From Muscardinus avellanarius (taxonomy: Eukaryota; Chordata; Mammalia; Rodentia; Gliridae), in the NCBI GenBank assembly GCA_963383645.1, contig OY726564.1, positions 113,324,040 through 113,388,039 on the forward strand: a stretch of 64,000 nucleotides of DNA, given 5' to 3'. The notes under the pieces were generated by a model. The model saw only the letters and a list, made by a program, of their open reading frames with translations, was not told where the DNA came from and searched no databases. This document shows positions 44,899-57,715 of the stretch, in pieces; within the stretch, counting starts at the first letter, position 1, and each line of letters begins with the position of its first letter. Position numbers and translations under genes: made by a program.

Positions 44899-45886
44899 GA
44901 AGAAAAGGAAAAAGCTAGGTGTCCCTGAGGTGTGAACACTGAGGCTCGCCTAGGGTCACCGTGCACACCGTATCTATGGTTTACATGATGCCTGTTCGTG
45001 TCTTGGCAAGATGACAGACTACAGGCTTCACAGAACCATGGTCATCACAAGACCCTCTAATCACCTCGTAGAAACCTCAGTCACGTGCCCCCAGCCTCCT
45101 GGTGCTGAGTAGAAAAAGATGTGCAACCGTGTACGAGAAGTTCACCTCGGTAACTCTGAAAGATCCCTGAATTTACTCTATTTTCCAGAGTAGATACAGG
45201 GCACTTTTAAAACAACCTCTTAAAAATACAGGCTCCTAGCCGCCTGCGTCGCCTCCAAAGTCACGTGCGGTGGCTCGCAACACTCCCCATCCTTTCTGTG
45301 AAAACGAGCTGATTACCTGAATCCTGAGACCAACATTCATGGAGAACTTATTTCTTGGATTATTGCAAAACACAAATGGACTTTCCATTGCCCATTTTGG
45401 AAACATCCCCCAGGGAAAACTCAGCCATGCCAGACCCTCAGACCCTCTCGGAGAGCCCCCCCACACCCTGTTTATCTCTGTGAGGCTAACAGAAGCCTTT
45501 GGGGAAGAAGGAGGGAGGGACAACAGCTGATGGAGCCATCCTTCTCAGCCAGGGCGGAGCTGGGGGCCACCGCCGTCAGGCCCCTGCACCCACATCCCCC
45601 GCTCCCCGGGAAAATGGCTCTTCAGGTCCCCCCTCCCCTAAAGGCACACTGCCTGCCGCAGACACACACAGAGGGGAGCCGCACTCTCCACGACAGCTAC
45701 AGAGTAGATTACAGAGAAGGTTATTTTTAAAACCACCCAAGAGGGGCGTTCTAAATATTTATTCAGAAACTAAATACTTGACAGCTGAAGGAGCCCAGGC
45801 CAGTACGGGGCCACCATCGACTCAGAGAAAGGCCAAAATGACAGGAGTCTCCCATGAGGCTGAGCTATCGAAGAATGCCGACATGT

Positions 45887-45912
45887 CGTGCGTGCGTGCG
45901 TGCGTGCGTGTG
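45887..45912. repeat. (TGCG)n repeat
   Basis: Short CpG-containing tetranucleotide run in otherwise unique sequence. Confidence 0.9.
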
Positions 45913-46205
45913 TCTTCATCTTTCCAAGCTTGCTACCCCGAGCTCAATTTGACCAGGAAAGAAATCTGCCCGAGTCCATCATCGTGTATCTGCCATTGAG
46001 ACAACATAAAGCCAATCACATACGCTCTCAGTGGAACAAAGGAGACAGAAGAGCCTAGAACTCCTCCTGGAGGAAGAGCGTTGATGGAGACGTCAGCAGC
46101 ACAAGACCTGGCACTGTCTAGAGGCAGTGACAAAATGGATGGGCACTAGCTGCAGCCGGCTAGCAAGGATGGTTGGAGAGCAGAAAGAAAAAGCTGGGTT
46201 TAAGC

Positions 46206-46402
46206 CAGAATTGGTGGTGCACACCTGTGGTCCCAGCACTTGGGAGGCTGAGACAGAAGGATGTAATGTTCGAGGGCAGCCTCAGAAATGTAGCCTGACC
46301 CTCAGCCACCTAGTGAGACCCTGCTTCAAAACAAGAAATAAAAAGGGCTGAGGGTATATAGCAGAGGTAGAATGCACGGAGGTTTCATCCCCCATACCAC
46401 CC
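46206..46402 (+). mobile_element. B1-dID SINE
   Basis: AGAATTGGTGGTGCACACC head; ID half GGCTGAGGGTATATAGCAGAGG; diverged. Confidence 0.88.
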
Positions 46403-46775
46403 AAAGAAGTAAGTAGAGGGATAAGTAAATACATTTTAAAATGCTACTTTTAATAGCTTGCTCTCAAATGTCAAAAGCATAGCTCTTCTTATAAACTGGG
46501 AGAAGAAGTCCAGCAAACAAGCAAAATGAACAAGTCCAGCCTACACCAAAAAAAAAAAAAAAAATCAAAACCTGATGAAGATTTCTACCAACCGCCCCAT
46601 TAGCTCATCCGGTGAAACCCCTGCTCAGCGTGCCTGGCTTTGCTATTGGTTGGAATAACTTTCCATTCCTAAGTTTAAATCACACCAGCCATTCACTGAG
46701 CAACTGCTAACAGTCAGCTCTGCACTCATCTGTGTCAGAGAACCTGATATTAAAAACTTTACGGCCTTATACCCA

Positions 46776-47123
46776 GGAGCGGAGCGGTGGTGCACACCTG
46801 TAATCCCTGTACTTAGGAGAGAATTGCGAGTTTGAGGTCAACCTCAGCCATTGAGCGAGCCCTCAACAACTTAGCAAGATCTTGTTTCAAGATAAAAAAT
46901 AAAATAGGGAGCCGGGCATGGTGGGCATGCTTGTAATCCCCGCGCTTGGGAGGCTTAGACAGGAGGATCGCACGGGTTTGAAGCCGGCCTCAGCTACTGA
47001 GTGAGGCTCTCAGCAACTTAGTGAGACCCTGTTTCCAAATAAAATATAAAATAGGTCTGAGAGTATAGCTTATAGCTCGGAGGTAGAAAGCCTCTGGGTT
47101 CCACCCCTAGTGCCACCAAAAAA

Positions 47124-47162
<39 letters not shown>

Positions 47163-47212
47163 AATAGGGCTCAGAGATAGAATACCCCTGGGTTTAATCC
47201 CCAGTGCCACAA
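46776..47212 (+). mobile_element. B1-dID SINE split by another SINE
   Basis: B1 half at 46776-46911, ID half at 47163-47212 (AGGGCTCAGAGATAGAATACC). A complete younger SINE lies in the linker. Confidence 0.85.
46912..47162 (+). mobile_element. B1-dID SINE nested in a SINE linker
   Basis: GCCGGGCATGGTGGGCATGC head, ID half GGTCTGAGAGTATAGC with a small TATAGC duplication, then an (AAAT)n tail (47120-47162). Confidence 0.88.
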
Positions 47213-48133
47213 AAAAAATAAATTAAATCAAACAATTAAAAAGCCTCAGGGTCTTGAGCAGCAGGTTAATAATACAAAGTAACAGTTATGCAGAAGGAAT
47301 TGTTTTTAAAGAAAAAGAAAATACAAATAAGTAAATGGCTAAACCTGCCAGAAAGGAACCCCTGGGATGTAATGCACACAGAAAATGTAGAGAAACTACA
47401 TCTGTATGATGAACATACGGCTTCTAACTAAACTTTACAATCTAAGCGAAAGGGTGCTTACACCACTTGAATATTCTTAAATAATAAGGAAGGTTCAATA
47501 GAGGAACAGAGCTATATATGTGATTTTTCAGAATCAAAACCCCAAATATTCAGTTCTAGGAAAATTTTAATGATGTTTATTCTGAGAGAAAGCCACACTA
47601 TAATTCAAGGAAATACAAAAACACATTTTAATTACGCCCAAAATTTTAAATGTTATTTAGGGTAGTTTATAATTATTTTGGTGGAACCTCAATATAAAAA
47701 TTTAAACATGGACCACATTTTTCTCCAGAGCAAAAAGACCACTTGAAAGAAACTTCTAACCAATAAACCAAAAATTACACACTTATAAAATTTAATAACC
47801 ATCAATTAATTGGATATAAGGGCCAGGCTATTAGGTTTCTCCTGGAACAGGCGTGAGCCCGGGCAAGATTTCTGTAGCTTTGAGAGGAACTCGTCCAGTG
47901 CCCCAGGCACAGCTCAGGTTACTAGGCAACCACTGTTCAGACAGCCACACCAAAGTCACTCAGAAAAGAGACCAAAACCTGGACACAATGTCTTCTACTC
48001 GCAAGACCTGGCCTGATTGGTTTTCATCAACCTAAAGACATGGCCCATGTTTCTAAGAGAAAGCTATAAACCTTTAAACGCTGGGCACTTGCTCCAAACT
48101 GAGTGGCAATAAAATTACACGATCATTTTCTTC

Positions 48134-48334
48134 CTTTTTTTTTTTTTTTTTTGGTGGTACTGGGGGTGGAACCCAGCGGCTTTCTACCTCCAGGCTATAC
48201 TCTCAGACCTATTGTATATATTTTATTTGGAAACAGGGTCTCACTAAGTAGCTGAGGCTGGCTTCGAACCTGTGCAATCTCCTGTCTCAGCCTCCCAAGT
48301 GCAGGGATGACAAGCGTGCGCCACCACACCGGCT
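48134..48334 (-). mobile_element. B1-dID SINE, intermediate subfamily
   Basis: Antisense, near full length; TGGTGGTACTGGGGGTGGAAC ID half, head GTGCGCCACCACACCGGC; a TTTTCTTCC repeat flanks both ends. Confidence 0.9.
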
Positions 48335-49377
48335 TTTTTCTTCCATTTTTCATGCCATAAACCCTCCCCCACCAAAAAAAAAAAAACCCTGGAAATTCCT
48401 TACTGGGGGAACACAGTGTCAGGTGTATCTGGAAGATGAGAACAAGTCATCCAGCACGGCACGTTGCTATGAGAAAACTCCACCAGGTCCATTTGCGTTC
48501 ACCAGGAGCACCTGTAACCACAGGGCGATGGAGGGCCCCAGACAGCCTTGTGTCACACCATCAGGCAGCAGGAGGGCCTTGGAACTGCACAGTGGTGGCG
48601 TCTGCTTTAGGAGGAGCACGGGGGACGTCTAGGCAGAACTTTGTGAGGTTGGGAGAAAGGGAGGAGCCAGGTCCACGTTCGGTAAAGGGGACCAAGAGAA
48701 AAGCTAGTGCTAGCCCCCCTCCAAGTGGGTAAACCCCACATATCTTCTCAAACTGGCAGAAGGATGAGGGGAAATGACCATGGGGGAAACAAGTCTTAAA
48801 CAGAAAAATTAAGAGAATTTTTGTATTATTTAGCATAAAACTAAAACACTCAACCTTCGGGTGAAATCAAACTGAAAGACAGAAGAGACACCGTCTCCCA
48901 CTTAAATATTTCATGAAACAGCCATAAGAGAGTGTGGCTTGACACTGTTTAAACTGTCTTCATCTCCCTTCTCTTCCCAAGTTTCCCCCAGTAGACACAT
49001 TAATGGGCAGTTAAGATGGAAAAAGAAAAATCAAACAAAAGCAGAGGCCATGATACCATCTAAAGAAAGAATTAATTATAACAATCACAAGTCTTTAATG
49101 AATTGTGAAATTCAAAGGTGGGACTCTGGGTCCCTTTAAAGCCAAGTTCCAGGCCCAAATTCCTGGTAGTACCCAATAAAAGGTTCAAACATTAATAACC
49201 AGCCTGATTTGCAGCCTGGGGGCTGAAAGCCTATTTATTACATCAGGCATCTACCATATGCAAACAGATCACAAAATGTGTTTGACTGGAAGCTAACCAT
49301 TAAAGGAGGTGAAATGCAAGTGTGTGTGTATGTGGGCGTGTGGGCGTGTACGTGTGTATGCGTGTGTGTATGTGTGT

Positions 49378-49548
49378 GTTGCTAGGGGATAAGCTCAGGA
49401 ACATTGTACCTCTGAGATACACCCCCAGCCCTATTTTATTTCTTATAAGGAAGGGTCTTTCTGCGTTACTGAGACTGGCCTTGAGCCTACAATCCTCCTA
49501 TCTCAGCCTCCCAAGTCCTGGGATTATGGGCATGTGCCATCACGAAGT
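49378..49548 (-). mobile_element. B1-dID SINE, truncated
   Basis: Antisense; CTCTGAGATACACCCCCAGCCC ID half; GT-rich tract at its tail. Confidence 0.85.
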
Positions 49549-49892
49549 CTTTTAATACAAAGAGAAAGCCACGCCCCATGGCCCCGGACCTTACACAGAT
49601 CCTGTTCAAGCGTGATGCTCTAACACCCTTCTCCTTGACCCTCCTTCAGCCAGAGTGGCCTCGCCAGCTAAGTCCACAAGAAAGATCCCGATATTCTTCC
49701 AATTATTCATTCAGTAATCACTATTTTTGAAAACCTGGCTGTTTTCAATGTTTAAAGATCCCTTTAGCGCATTTTTTGCAGTGACAAGCTTAATAAATCA
49801 AGCCCCCATGCTCATAGAGAGGCTTACGTCCCCAAGGTCCCTTTTTTGTCCAACAACAACAAAACACACATATAGCACAATTCATAGAGGGG

Positions 49893-49968
49893 CGTGTGTG
49901 CATGTGTATGTGCGTATGTGTGTGTGCGTGTGTGTGTGTGTGTGTGTGCGTGTGTGTTTGTGTGTTTG
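49893..49968. repeat. GT-rich repeat
   Basis: Imperfect GT repeat with GCGT and TTTG interruptions, not linked to a recognised SINE; another GT-rich run is at 49320-49378. Confidence 0.9.
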
Positions 49969-51315
49969 GGGAGAGGGTTGTGTGATGGTAGATAGAAAAG
50001 TGGGGTAGGCTCTGATTAGGGGGCACTGGAGCAAAGGCCTGAGGGAGGGGAGGGCGTGGTCCAGGCGGGTCTCTTGAGAGAAAGCATCTCTAAGAGGAAG
50101 GAGGATGTGAAGGTTCTCCCGCCACATCTTCTTGGTCCGCTAACAAGAGGACAGCATCGTGGCTGAAGCGGATGGGAGACAAGAAGACTTGAGTCTAGAG
50201 ATGAAAAGGGGTGAGAGCAGGCGGAGCTTTGAGACCATGTTAGGGGATTTGTACTCACTTGTCCTGTATATTCAGGGCCAGACATTTGCTTACCAAACAT
50301 GCCACAAAACGCAGGGTTTTTTCTAACAGCATCTTTTAAAAGAAAAAATAAACTCCTTCCCTGTATTTCTTACAGCCAACTAAGTAATCTTTTTTTTCCT
50401 AAGCAAGGAGGAAAAAAATCAATTAATTGGTATCACAGCGATCCAAGAATGTGGTTTCCCAAGAGGCTAATAAATGGCACAGTTGCTAAACTGTGGCAAA
50501 AAAAAACCAAAAAAAAACAAAAAAACAAGATGTTCTTTTCTGTGCTTCCTGAAAAGAACGTCAGGACCCTATGACGATGTCCTAAAGAAGAGGAGATAAA
50601 GAAAAGCAGCTGAAACAAATGCCCACCAGAAAGATTCCAGCAGGGAGACGGCCGCAGGGAAACCAAGGGGCTAGCAAGCTGTAACATACGTTCCTGCCCC
50701 GCAGTACCCCACGACAACAGGGAGAGGCAGCCCCGGAGAAATTCACTCCCCTGGCTTCAAAGTCTAGCTCTGCGCCGGGTTATTTGAACACGCATAAATC
50801 TCATATGTTTCTCACTGATGTTTATTTATGTGGCTTACGGAAAAAACATTTAAAGATTTTACACATAAGGCCTTCAACACGAGGGGTTATAAATGAAAAT
50901 AATGTTTTAAGTCTGTGTGTGTAAAATTACAAGATAGCTGAAATAATTATCCATTTTTACATTGCCCGAGGCAGTCTTGATTTACTCTGATTATTTCAGG
51001 GAGAGTATTAATAACACTCCCTTTAAGTCTCAAATAATGTCCTGTGTTGGACAATAAATTATATAATCACCTTTTCTAGGCCTCGTGTTCAAAAGGGGTT
51101 AGCTAATAAAGTCTTGGCATACTCGACACTAATTAGGAATAGGTTTGCAAAAGATTTTAATTAGAACAATTTTAGAAGTTTTAGCGCTAAGAAGTCCCCA
51201 AATCAAGAATATCAAAACAAGGTATAAGAAAAATCACAGATGTCTGAAAGAAAACCTGCCCAAATATTCTCATTTTTAAAAGGAATGACTAAAATGCTCT
51301 TTTAAAACCAAGTAC

Positions 51316-51534
51316 AGACAGGTGTGGTGGCACACACTTGTAATCTCAGCATTTGAGAGGCTGAGACCGGAGGGTTACAGTTCACGGGCAACCTCAGCTA
51401 CTTAGCAAGACCCTTCGCAACTCAGTGAGACCCTGTTTTAAAAATAAAAAGACTAAAAGCTAGGGCTAGGGTTGTAGCTTGGAGGTACAATGCCCCTGGG
51501 TTCAATCCCTAGTACCTCAAAAAAAAAAAAAAAC
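51316..51534 (+). mobile_element. B1-dID SINE
   Basis: ACAGGTGTGGTGGCACACAC head to GGGTTCAATCCCTAGTACC tail and A15. Confidence 0.9.
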
Positions 51535-51667
51535 ATTTTTAGCATCAGGGTAACTTTAGGACATCTAAATTGTTAGTGTTTATAGAGTGCCCATCAGGTA
51601 GAGCTGGTCATTGGACAAGATACTAAAAATATAAAAGACACAGCTCTTTTCAAAAGGAGATGATACT

Positions 51668-51850
51668 CAGATGTGGGGGCGCATGCCTGCAATCCCAGCA
51701 CTTAGGAGGCTGAGAGAGGAAGATGGCAGGTTCGTGGCCAGCCTCAGTAACTTAGTGAGACTCTCTATCAAGATAAAAATAAAATAAAATAGGGCCGGGA
51801 GGATAGAAAGCCCCTGAGTTCCATTTCCAGTACCAAAATAAATAAATAAG
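51668..51850 (+). mobile_element. B1-dID SINE, shortened ID half
   Basis: CAGATGTGGGGGCGCATGCC head; ID half GGGCCGGGAGGATAGAAAGC lacks its centre. Confidence 0.85.
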
Positions 51851-51877
51851 TAAATAACTTTTTAAAAAGAGCTTAAA

Positions 51878-52097
51878 CCAGGCATAGTGGCTCATGCTTG
51901 TAATCCCAGCATTTGGGAGGCTGAGACCAGAGGATTGCAATTCGAGGACTGCCTCAGCTACTTAGCAAGGCCCTTTGCAACTCAATGAGACCCTGTTTCA
52001 AAAATAAAAAGACTAAAAAAATAGGGCTGGGGGTGTAGCTCAGAAGTACAATGCCATTAGGTTCCATCCCTAGTACCTAAAAAAAAAAAAAAAAAAG
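51878..52097 (+). mobile_element. B1-dID SINE
   Basis: CCAGGCATAGTGGCTCATGC head to AGGTTCCATCCCTAGTACC tail; A18 tail. Confidence 0.9.
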
Positions 52098-53108
52098 AGC
52101 TTATAATCAGCAAGAGGAGGTGCTCACACATGCCAAGCCAGTCCCCAGGCAGGACCAGGAGTGCTATGTTGGAAAGAGATGTAGGGACCAACTGGAGCAT
52201 AAAGTGAGCAGAGACCGGGACGACTCCCAGGCAACCTCTAGGAAGAGTTGGGAAGAAAGATGATGATTGCAGTGGGTTCTTAGGAATGAGGAACCGCAGG
52301 TGATGACGGGAGGGACAGGGAGACACTCTCGAAAACGGGAGTGCCCTGTAGAAATGCCAAAGGCGTGAGCAGTGTTTAAGGATACACCACTGCGATTGGC
52401 CCGAGCAAGCGGCGTGACGCCAGATGCAGCTGGAGAAGTCTTCAGAGATCGGAAGATGACACTAAATACAACCCGAAAGAATTCCAACTTTCTTCTTCGG
52501 GCTTCAGGAGGCAGTGATTAATGAGGCAGGCAAGATGCAGGTTAGAACTGTAGAAAGGCCACTTGGACAGCCGTGGGGAGGATGACCCTGAGGTAGAAAC
52601 GTCAGCGAGGAGGCCTCTGCGGTAGAGAGGGTTTAAAAAAAAGGTTCTGGCCCTAAAGTAAGGCAAGAGAATGGCTGCGGTCACTGGTAAAACAGTTACA
52701 AGAGCGAATAGATTTGGGGTCATCAATATTTTGAACTTATTAAGGACTGAACTCACCAGTCCTCTTGAACTATGCAAGACGTGATCTGACAAGGAGAAAT
52801 TAGAGTAAGAAGAGAAGAAAACCAGGAGCCAGCTCTGTGGGTGTGGGACCCCAGCATGCAGGGACCAGCAAAGGTGATCAGCCTCTTGGGGGAGGTGGGA
52901 AAGAAGTCAAGGGAAAGATGGAAGAGAATCGGCGAGAGAGGACTGTCCCCTTCCAAAAGCAAGGAGCCCTGGGGTGAGGAAGAAGAGTTCCCATGAGAAA
53001 TGGCAGTCAGGACTCAGCTGACCCTGCCCATAATTATTCCCACAGAGTGATGGAACAGGAGTCAGAATACAGGGGAGGAATTAATTAAAGATGACACTGT
53101 AAAGATAG

Positions 53109-53570
53109 TGTTAGGGTTTGGATCTAGAACGTTCCCCAAAGCCTCCTGTGCTGGATGCAGGCTTGGTCCCCAGGGCAGCAATGTCCAGAGGTGGCACTTT
53201 GGGGAAACGATTAGGTCACAAGGGCTTGGATCTCACCCATTGATTAATCTGTTGATAGCTGAATGTATTGATAGCTGAATGGACCACTGGGAGGTGTTGG
53301 AGACTGTAGGAAGTAGGTGTGGCTAGAGGACACAGGACCCTGGGGTGTGCTCTAGAAGGGCCTCCCTTTCTTCCTCCTCCTCTCCCTCTCTTTCTGCATC
53401 CTAGCAGCAGCTCTGCCCTCACGACACCCTTCTGTCATGTTGCTTCTACCTTGGAGCCGGCTGACCATAGACTGAGCCTCTGAAACCACAAGCCAAAATA
53501 AACCTTTCCTTCTTTGAGTTGATTTTCTCAGGCATTTTGTCTCCGCAACAAAAAACTGACTAATACTGAA
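53109..53570 (+). mobile_element. Solo LTR of MaLR/THE1-MST type
   Basis: It begins TGTTAGGGTTTGGATCT and continues with CTTGGTCCCCAG, a GGTGGCACTTTGGG box, ATTAGGTCACAAGGGCTTGGA, a CCTCCTCTCCCTCTC tract, AATAAACCTTTCCT and a final CAACAAAAAACTGACTAATA. This order matches mammalian apparent LTR retrotransposon (ERVL-MaLR) LTRs. There is no internal region, so it is a solo LTR. Confidence 0.75.
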
Positions 53571-53670
53571 AGCACAAACTACTTTTTTTTTTTTTTTTTA
53601 CCCAAGAAGCTTGGCCATGAAAATAAAATAGGTTCCAATGTATCATTGGCTCCTCTTTAAATGAGGAGAA

Positions 53671-53855
53671 ATAGGCGTGGTGGTGCACATTGGTAGTCCC
53701 AAAGCCTGGGAGGCTGAGATAGGAGGATCACAGGTTCAGGCTAGCCTAAGCAATTTTGCAAAACCCTGTTTCAAAACAAACACACAAAAGAACTTAGAAA
53801 GGTTGAGGGTGTATCTCAGAGGTAGAATGCTCCTGGGTTCAATCCCCAAAAGCAA
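53671..53855 (+). mobile_element. B1-dID SINE, slight 5' truncation
   Basis: GGCGTGGTGGTGCACATTGG start to GGGTTCAATCCCCAAAAGC; a long GAT/GAG tract follows. Confidence 0.88.
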
Positions 53856-53857
53856 TA

Positions 53858-53891
<34 letters not shown>

Positions 53892-53953
53892 GCAGGAGGA
53901 GGAGTAGGAGGAAGAGGAGGAAGAGGAGGAGGAGGAGGAGGAGGAGGAGGAGA
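53856..53953. repeat. (ATG)n then (GAG)n compound repeat
   Basis: About 11 ATG units passing into purine-only GGA/GAG units after a SINE tail. Confidence 0.95.
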
Positions 53954-56524
53954 AATATAGAGTTAGTTATATTCTCATACTTAGGAATGTGACAGAGATG
54001 GTGATGTTCCAGAAAACACAGATTCAGAAGAGTGAGTTGTCTGAGTGAGAGCAGACGGGCAAGGCGTCCAGCCATGGTCAGGGAACTACCTCAACAGCGA
54101 CAGAGATAAGGGAAGTGTAGAGGTAAGCCTGGGAGTCAAAAGACAAGAAATCAATACATCCATTGATGGCCTCTGTATTCTTGCGAAATCATGACTAGAC
54201 GTGAGGAAGAAAGTTATGAGTGAAGTGGCTAGAAGAGAGAACTAAAGGTTCTCCATTATTATTGTGGAGATCAGAGGAGGTCACTAACAAATAACACACC
54301 GATTTAGACTAAGGTAGAAAAATGGGAGTGGAGCATATCATGAAACCAACCTACACAAACGGGGCACCTCTCTCCAAGCTCGTCAGGAAGCTGGGGAAAG
54401 ACCAAGACAGATGACAAACCGTATCATTACCCTTGGAGTCTGGACAGATGGCAAAGTTAACCCACTCAGAACTGAAGTGACCAGTCAGAAAGTCAAAGAT
54501 GCTCTGGCATGGTGGGCTCCAATAGTTAAAGCTGGGAGAACAGGGACCCCCACGTTAGCAGCAAATCTCAGTTCTGTTTAAAAATCTAGATCTATCTGTG
54601 GTGGAGTAGAACCTAAATTTCAAACCCCCTCTGAGCTCTTCTACCAATTCCCCAATCGCTTTCAAATCTAAAGGAGGAAGGAGTACGCGAGTGTGCGCGT
54701 CGTGTGGGGGTGGGGGGGCATCGGCATTCCGCAGCCCTAGATTTAGATTTCATGATTTCTTGGGAAACATTTGTTGGTGATGAAAAGGACCAGAAGATGT
54801 CATGACAAGCAATGCAAGCAAGGACTGAGTGGAGAGCCCAGAAGTGAAAGATCTCAAAGTCAGGAGCCGGAGAGTCAGACATGGCCGTCACCGGTACACT
54901 GAAGCCTTCTGCACTGAAGGAGGGTTCGGATGAGAGGGGAGAATGAAAGCTGGGTTCTACAGATCCTGCTGAATGCAAAGGAGGGACTAGGGCTTAGCAA
55001 TGATGGTGAGTACCAGGGAAGAGTTCAGAGGAGCTGATGTCATGGGGCCCTCATGGAAGACCCTCCCCCAGGAAACTGACAGAATCATGCTCAGAATCTA
55101 CCACGGGAGAAGGAGGCAGATGCCAGGCTCCTGCATGCCAGCTTTGCACTCATAAATAGCCTTCAATGAAGAAAGCAATCAGTAAACAGTCACCTCAGGG
55201 AGAGCACTTTGTTTTCTTTTATTTAAGGCAGTCTATGGAGTGGTTGAGAAGATAGGAAAAATGTACAGGAGATGGATGGGGGGGTGACGGAAAGTCGAAG
55301 GCTGGAGGAGAAGAATGGAAGACAGGAGGATTCGGGAACTAGCTGCCTCGTCTCCTGCCAACTGCTGCTTTTCCAGTAAGTGGGATAAAATGAGAAATGA
55401 TTAAAAAAAAGATTCATACATACCATAAACACTTTATATAACTTAAAACATAAATGTACGCACATGTGCTGATCTTTTGATGTAAGGCCAGGGCCCGCCC
55501 CCTGCAGCTGGATCTGCTGATCGGAATGAACGCATCTTCTATCTTACATAAACCACATCCTCCAGTTACAATTTCCAGTTTTGCCTTGTTGAAAGCGGAG
55601 GAAGGACCCGAATCAACTTGTGAACTAATCTGAAGGTGCAATGAACTAGAATTTTATAGCCTCCAACATAGAGACATATTCTCCTACCATCATCTTGCCT
55701 CTGCCTAATTAACAGCAAACGCTTTTGTAGCAAACCTCCATCAAAGCTTTCCACATTATTCAGCTTCGTTTTCAGAGGAACAAAACTCAGTTTACTTACT
55801 CTTCGTTTAAAGCATACAATTGAAATAAGGATAGCTGCTTAACTGGGTTGGGGGACAAACTTATTAATTCTCTTCTCCCATTTTCTATGACAGGGCTTCC
55901 TTGTGTGTTCCTAGGAATTCAGCACATACTCTCCAAGTTCCTCATTGAGAAGTCCCCGAGGACAACTGAGCCTTGGAAAGAGGACAGGCTCACTGGCAGA
56001 AGTCAGAGCACGCAGACATTCTAAAGAAAAACCTTCTGTCCCAACACATCTGTGTCCTGACAGTGGCAATCCATATGGTTAACAGGGAATCTGGTATTGG
56101 TTAATCCTGCAGATCAGTAAGAGAGCGATTGAAAAAGGCCTGGAAATTGACAGGTGGCAAAACAGTCGTGCTTTGAAGAGACGGTCACTGACGGCAGAGA
56201 CGTGACGCGCCCGTAACTGGCTTCGGGTCCCAGTGCCGCGGGGGCATCGGGTGATTTTCTTTTCCCTCAGTGATGTCTGCTTCCCTGTCCCTCAGCCCCT
56301 TACTTCCTGGGGCTTTTCCAGTTTGGGAAAAGAGAGACCAGGAGTTCAGGGACAAGGTGGAAGACTGTAAGAGCTGGGGAGAAGGGGTCTGGACCTTCAG
56401 GGTTCTTTCTGGGCCCCGGGAGACCCCCAAACCCCCTCCCTTCCAGCCTCCACACCTTGGCATCCAGCCTGCTTTTGCCTCTCACCTGAGCTATCTGTCA
56501 GGTCACTGGGAATCAACATTCATA

Positions 56525-56745
56525 TCCACTCACATTACCTCTTTATTATTATTATACATATGTATTTATTGGTACATCGTATTCACGAATCTTAATGGGG
56601 TACAAGATGGTAGAGGCGTACACGCACACATCACTCGTTTAGCCCTTCCCCAGTTTCCACTCCACATTACCTTTCTCATTCTTTCTTCCTACCGATTTTC
56701 CAGGGAGGTTTCTCCCAGTAGCCACATACAAAGGGAAGAATAACA
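56525..56745 (-). mobile_element. Possible LINE-1-related fragment
   Basis: TATTTATTGGTACATCGTATTCACGAATCTTAATGGGGTACAAG resembles antisense L1-type non-coding sequence in wording and composition. Weak assignment. Confidence 0.35.
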
Positions 56746-56940
56746 AAAATGAAGAAAACCAGAATTCTGCGTACCTTCAAGAAATGCTCATAGCCCCAAT
56801 GACCATTGTCCCCAAGACCAACTGCCTGGTCAGTGGTCATGGGTGTAGACCTACCCTACCCTTGACACCAGCCCTAATTCTCTTTTTCCATTTTCTATCC
56901 CAAGGAAGATTGCTCGCATGCTCCTAGAAATTCAACACAA

Positions 56941-57135
56941 GGCCGGGCGTGGTGGCGCATACTTGTAATCCCCGCGCTTGGGAGGCGGAGATAGGAGGAC
57001 CGCGCTGGTTTGAAGCCAGCCGCGCTTAAGAGACCCTGTTTCCAAATAAAAATATAAAATAGGTCTGGGAGTGTAGCCCGAAGGTAGAAGGGCTTCCAGG
57101 AACCCCAGTACCACCAAAATAAAAAGAAGAAAGAA
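56941..57135 (+). mobile_element. B1-dID SINE, GC-rich subfamily, with target duplication
   Basis: GGCCGGGCGTGGTGGCGCAT head. AGAAATTCAACACA flanks both sides (56926-56939 and 57136-57149) without mismatch. Confidence 0.94.
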
Positions 57136-57289
57136 AGAAATTCAACACATTTTCTCTATATTCCTGAGTGAGAATCCCCCAGATTGGGGATTCTCTCCCT
57201 CCAGTACATGACAATATAGGTTCAACAGATATTCAAGGTAGAAAATACTGGGTGAGGCTAACGTGGCCGCTCACAGATGAGCCACCACT

Positions 57290-57520
57290 TGGGGGCGCTC
57301 GCTGTGGCTAATCAGTGTGTTGGTGCCGTGGGTCTCAAGGTACCGTCTTGTTTAATCCTCCTGAGATTCCATTGTTATCTTCAGAAGCCCATTTCACAGA
57401 TATATTAGCAAGGCCAGAGGAGTTAAGCGTGATGGCTGAGGTCACACAGAAAGTCTCAGAGCCAGGATTGGAACCTAGGTAACTGGGCTTGAAAGGCCGG
57501 GCTCAAAATTCCCAGCCTCA
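57290..57520 (+). mobile_element. MIR
   Basis: TTTAATCCTCCTGAGATTCC, GAAGCCCATTTCACAGATAT, GAGGTCACACAGAAAG and GAGCCAGGATTGGAACCTAGG form a well-preserved MIR core. Confidence 0.8.
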
Positions 57521-57559
57521 AGTGGAATCACTTACACTTTTGAGGAGGAAGAGGGATGT

Positions 57560-57715
57560 ACTGTGTGTGGACCTACCTCTCAGCTATACCCGCAGCCCTG
57601 TTTTACTTTTTATTTTGAAACAGGGTCTCGTTAAGTTGCTGAGGCTGGCCTCCAATCTGTGATCCCCCTGTCTCAGCTTCCCAAGAACTGAGATTACAGG
57701 GGCGTGCCCAACTAG
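57560..57715 (-). mobile_element. B1-dID SINE, eroded
   Basis: Antisense; TCTCAGCTATACCCGCAGCCC ID half, B1 part GTTAAGTTGCTGAGGCTGGCC. Confidence 0.85.
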
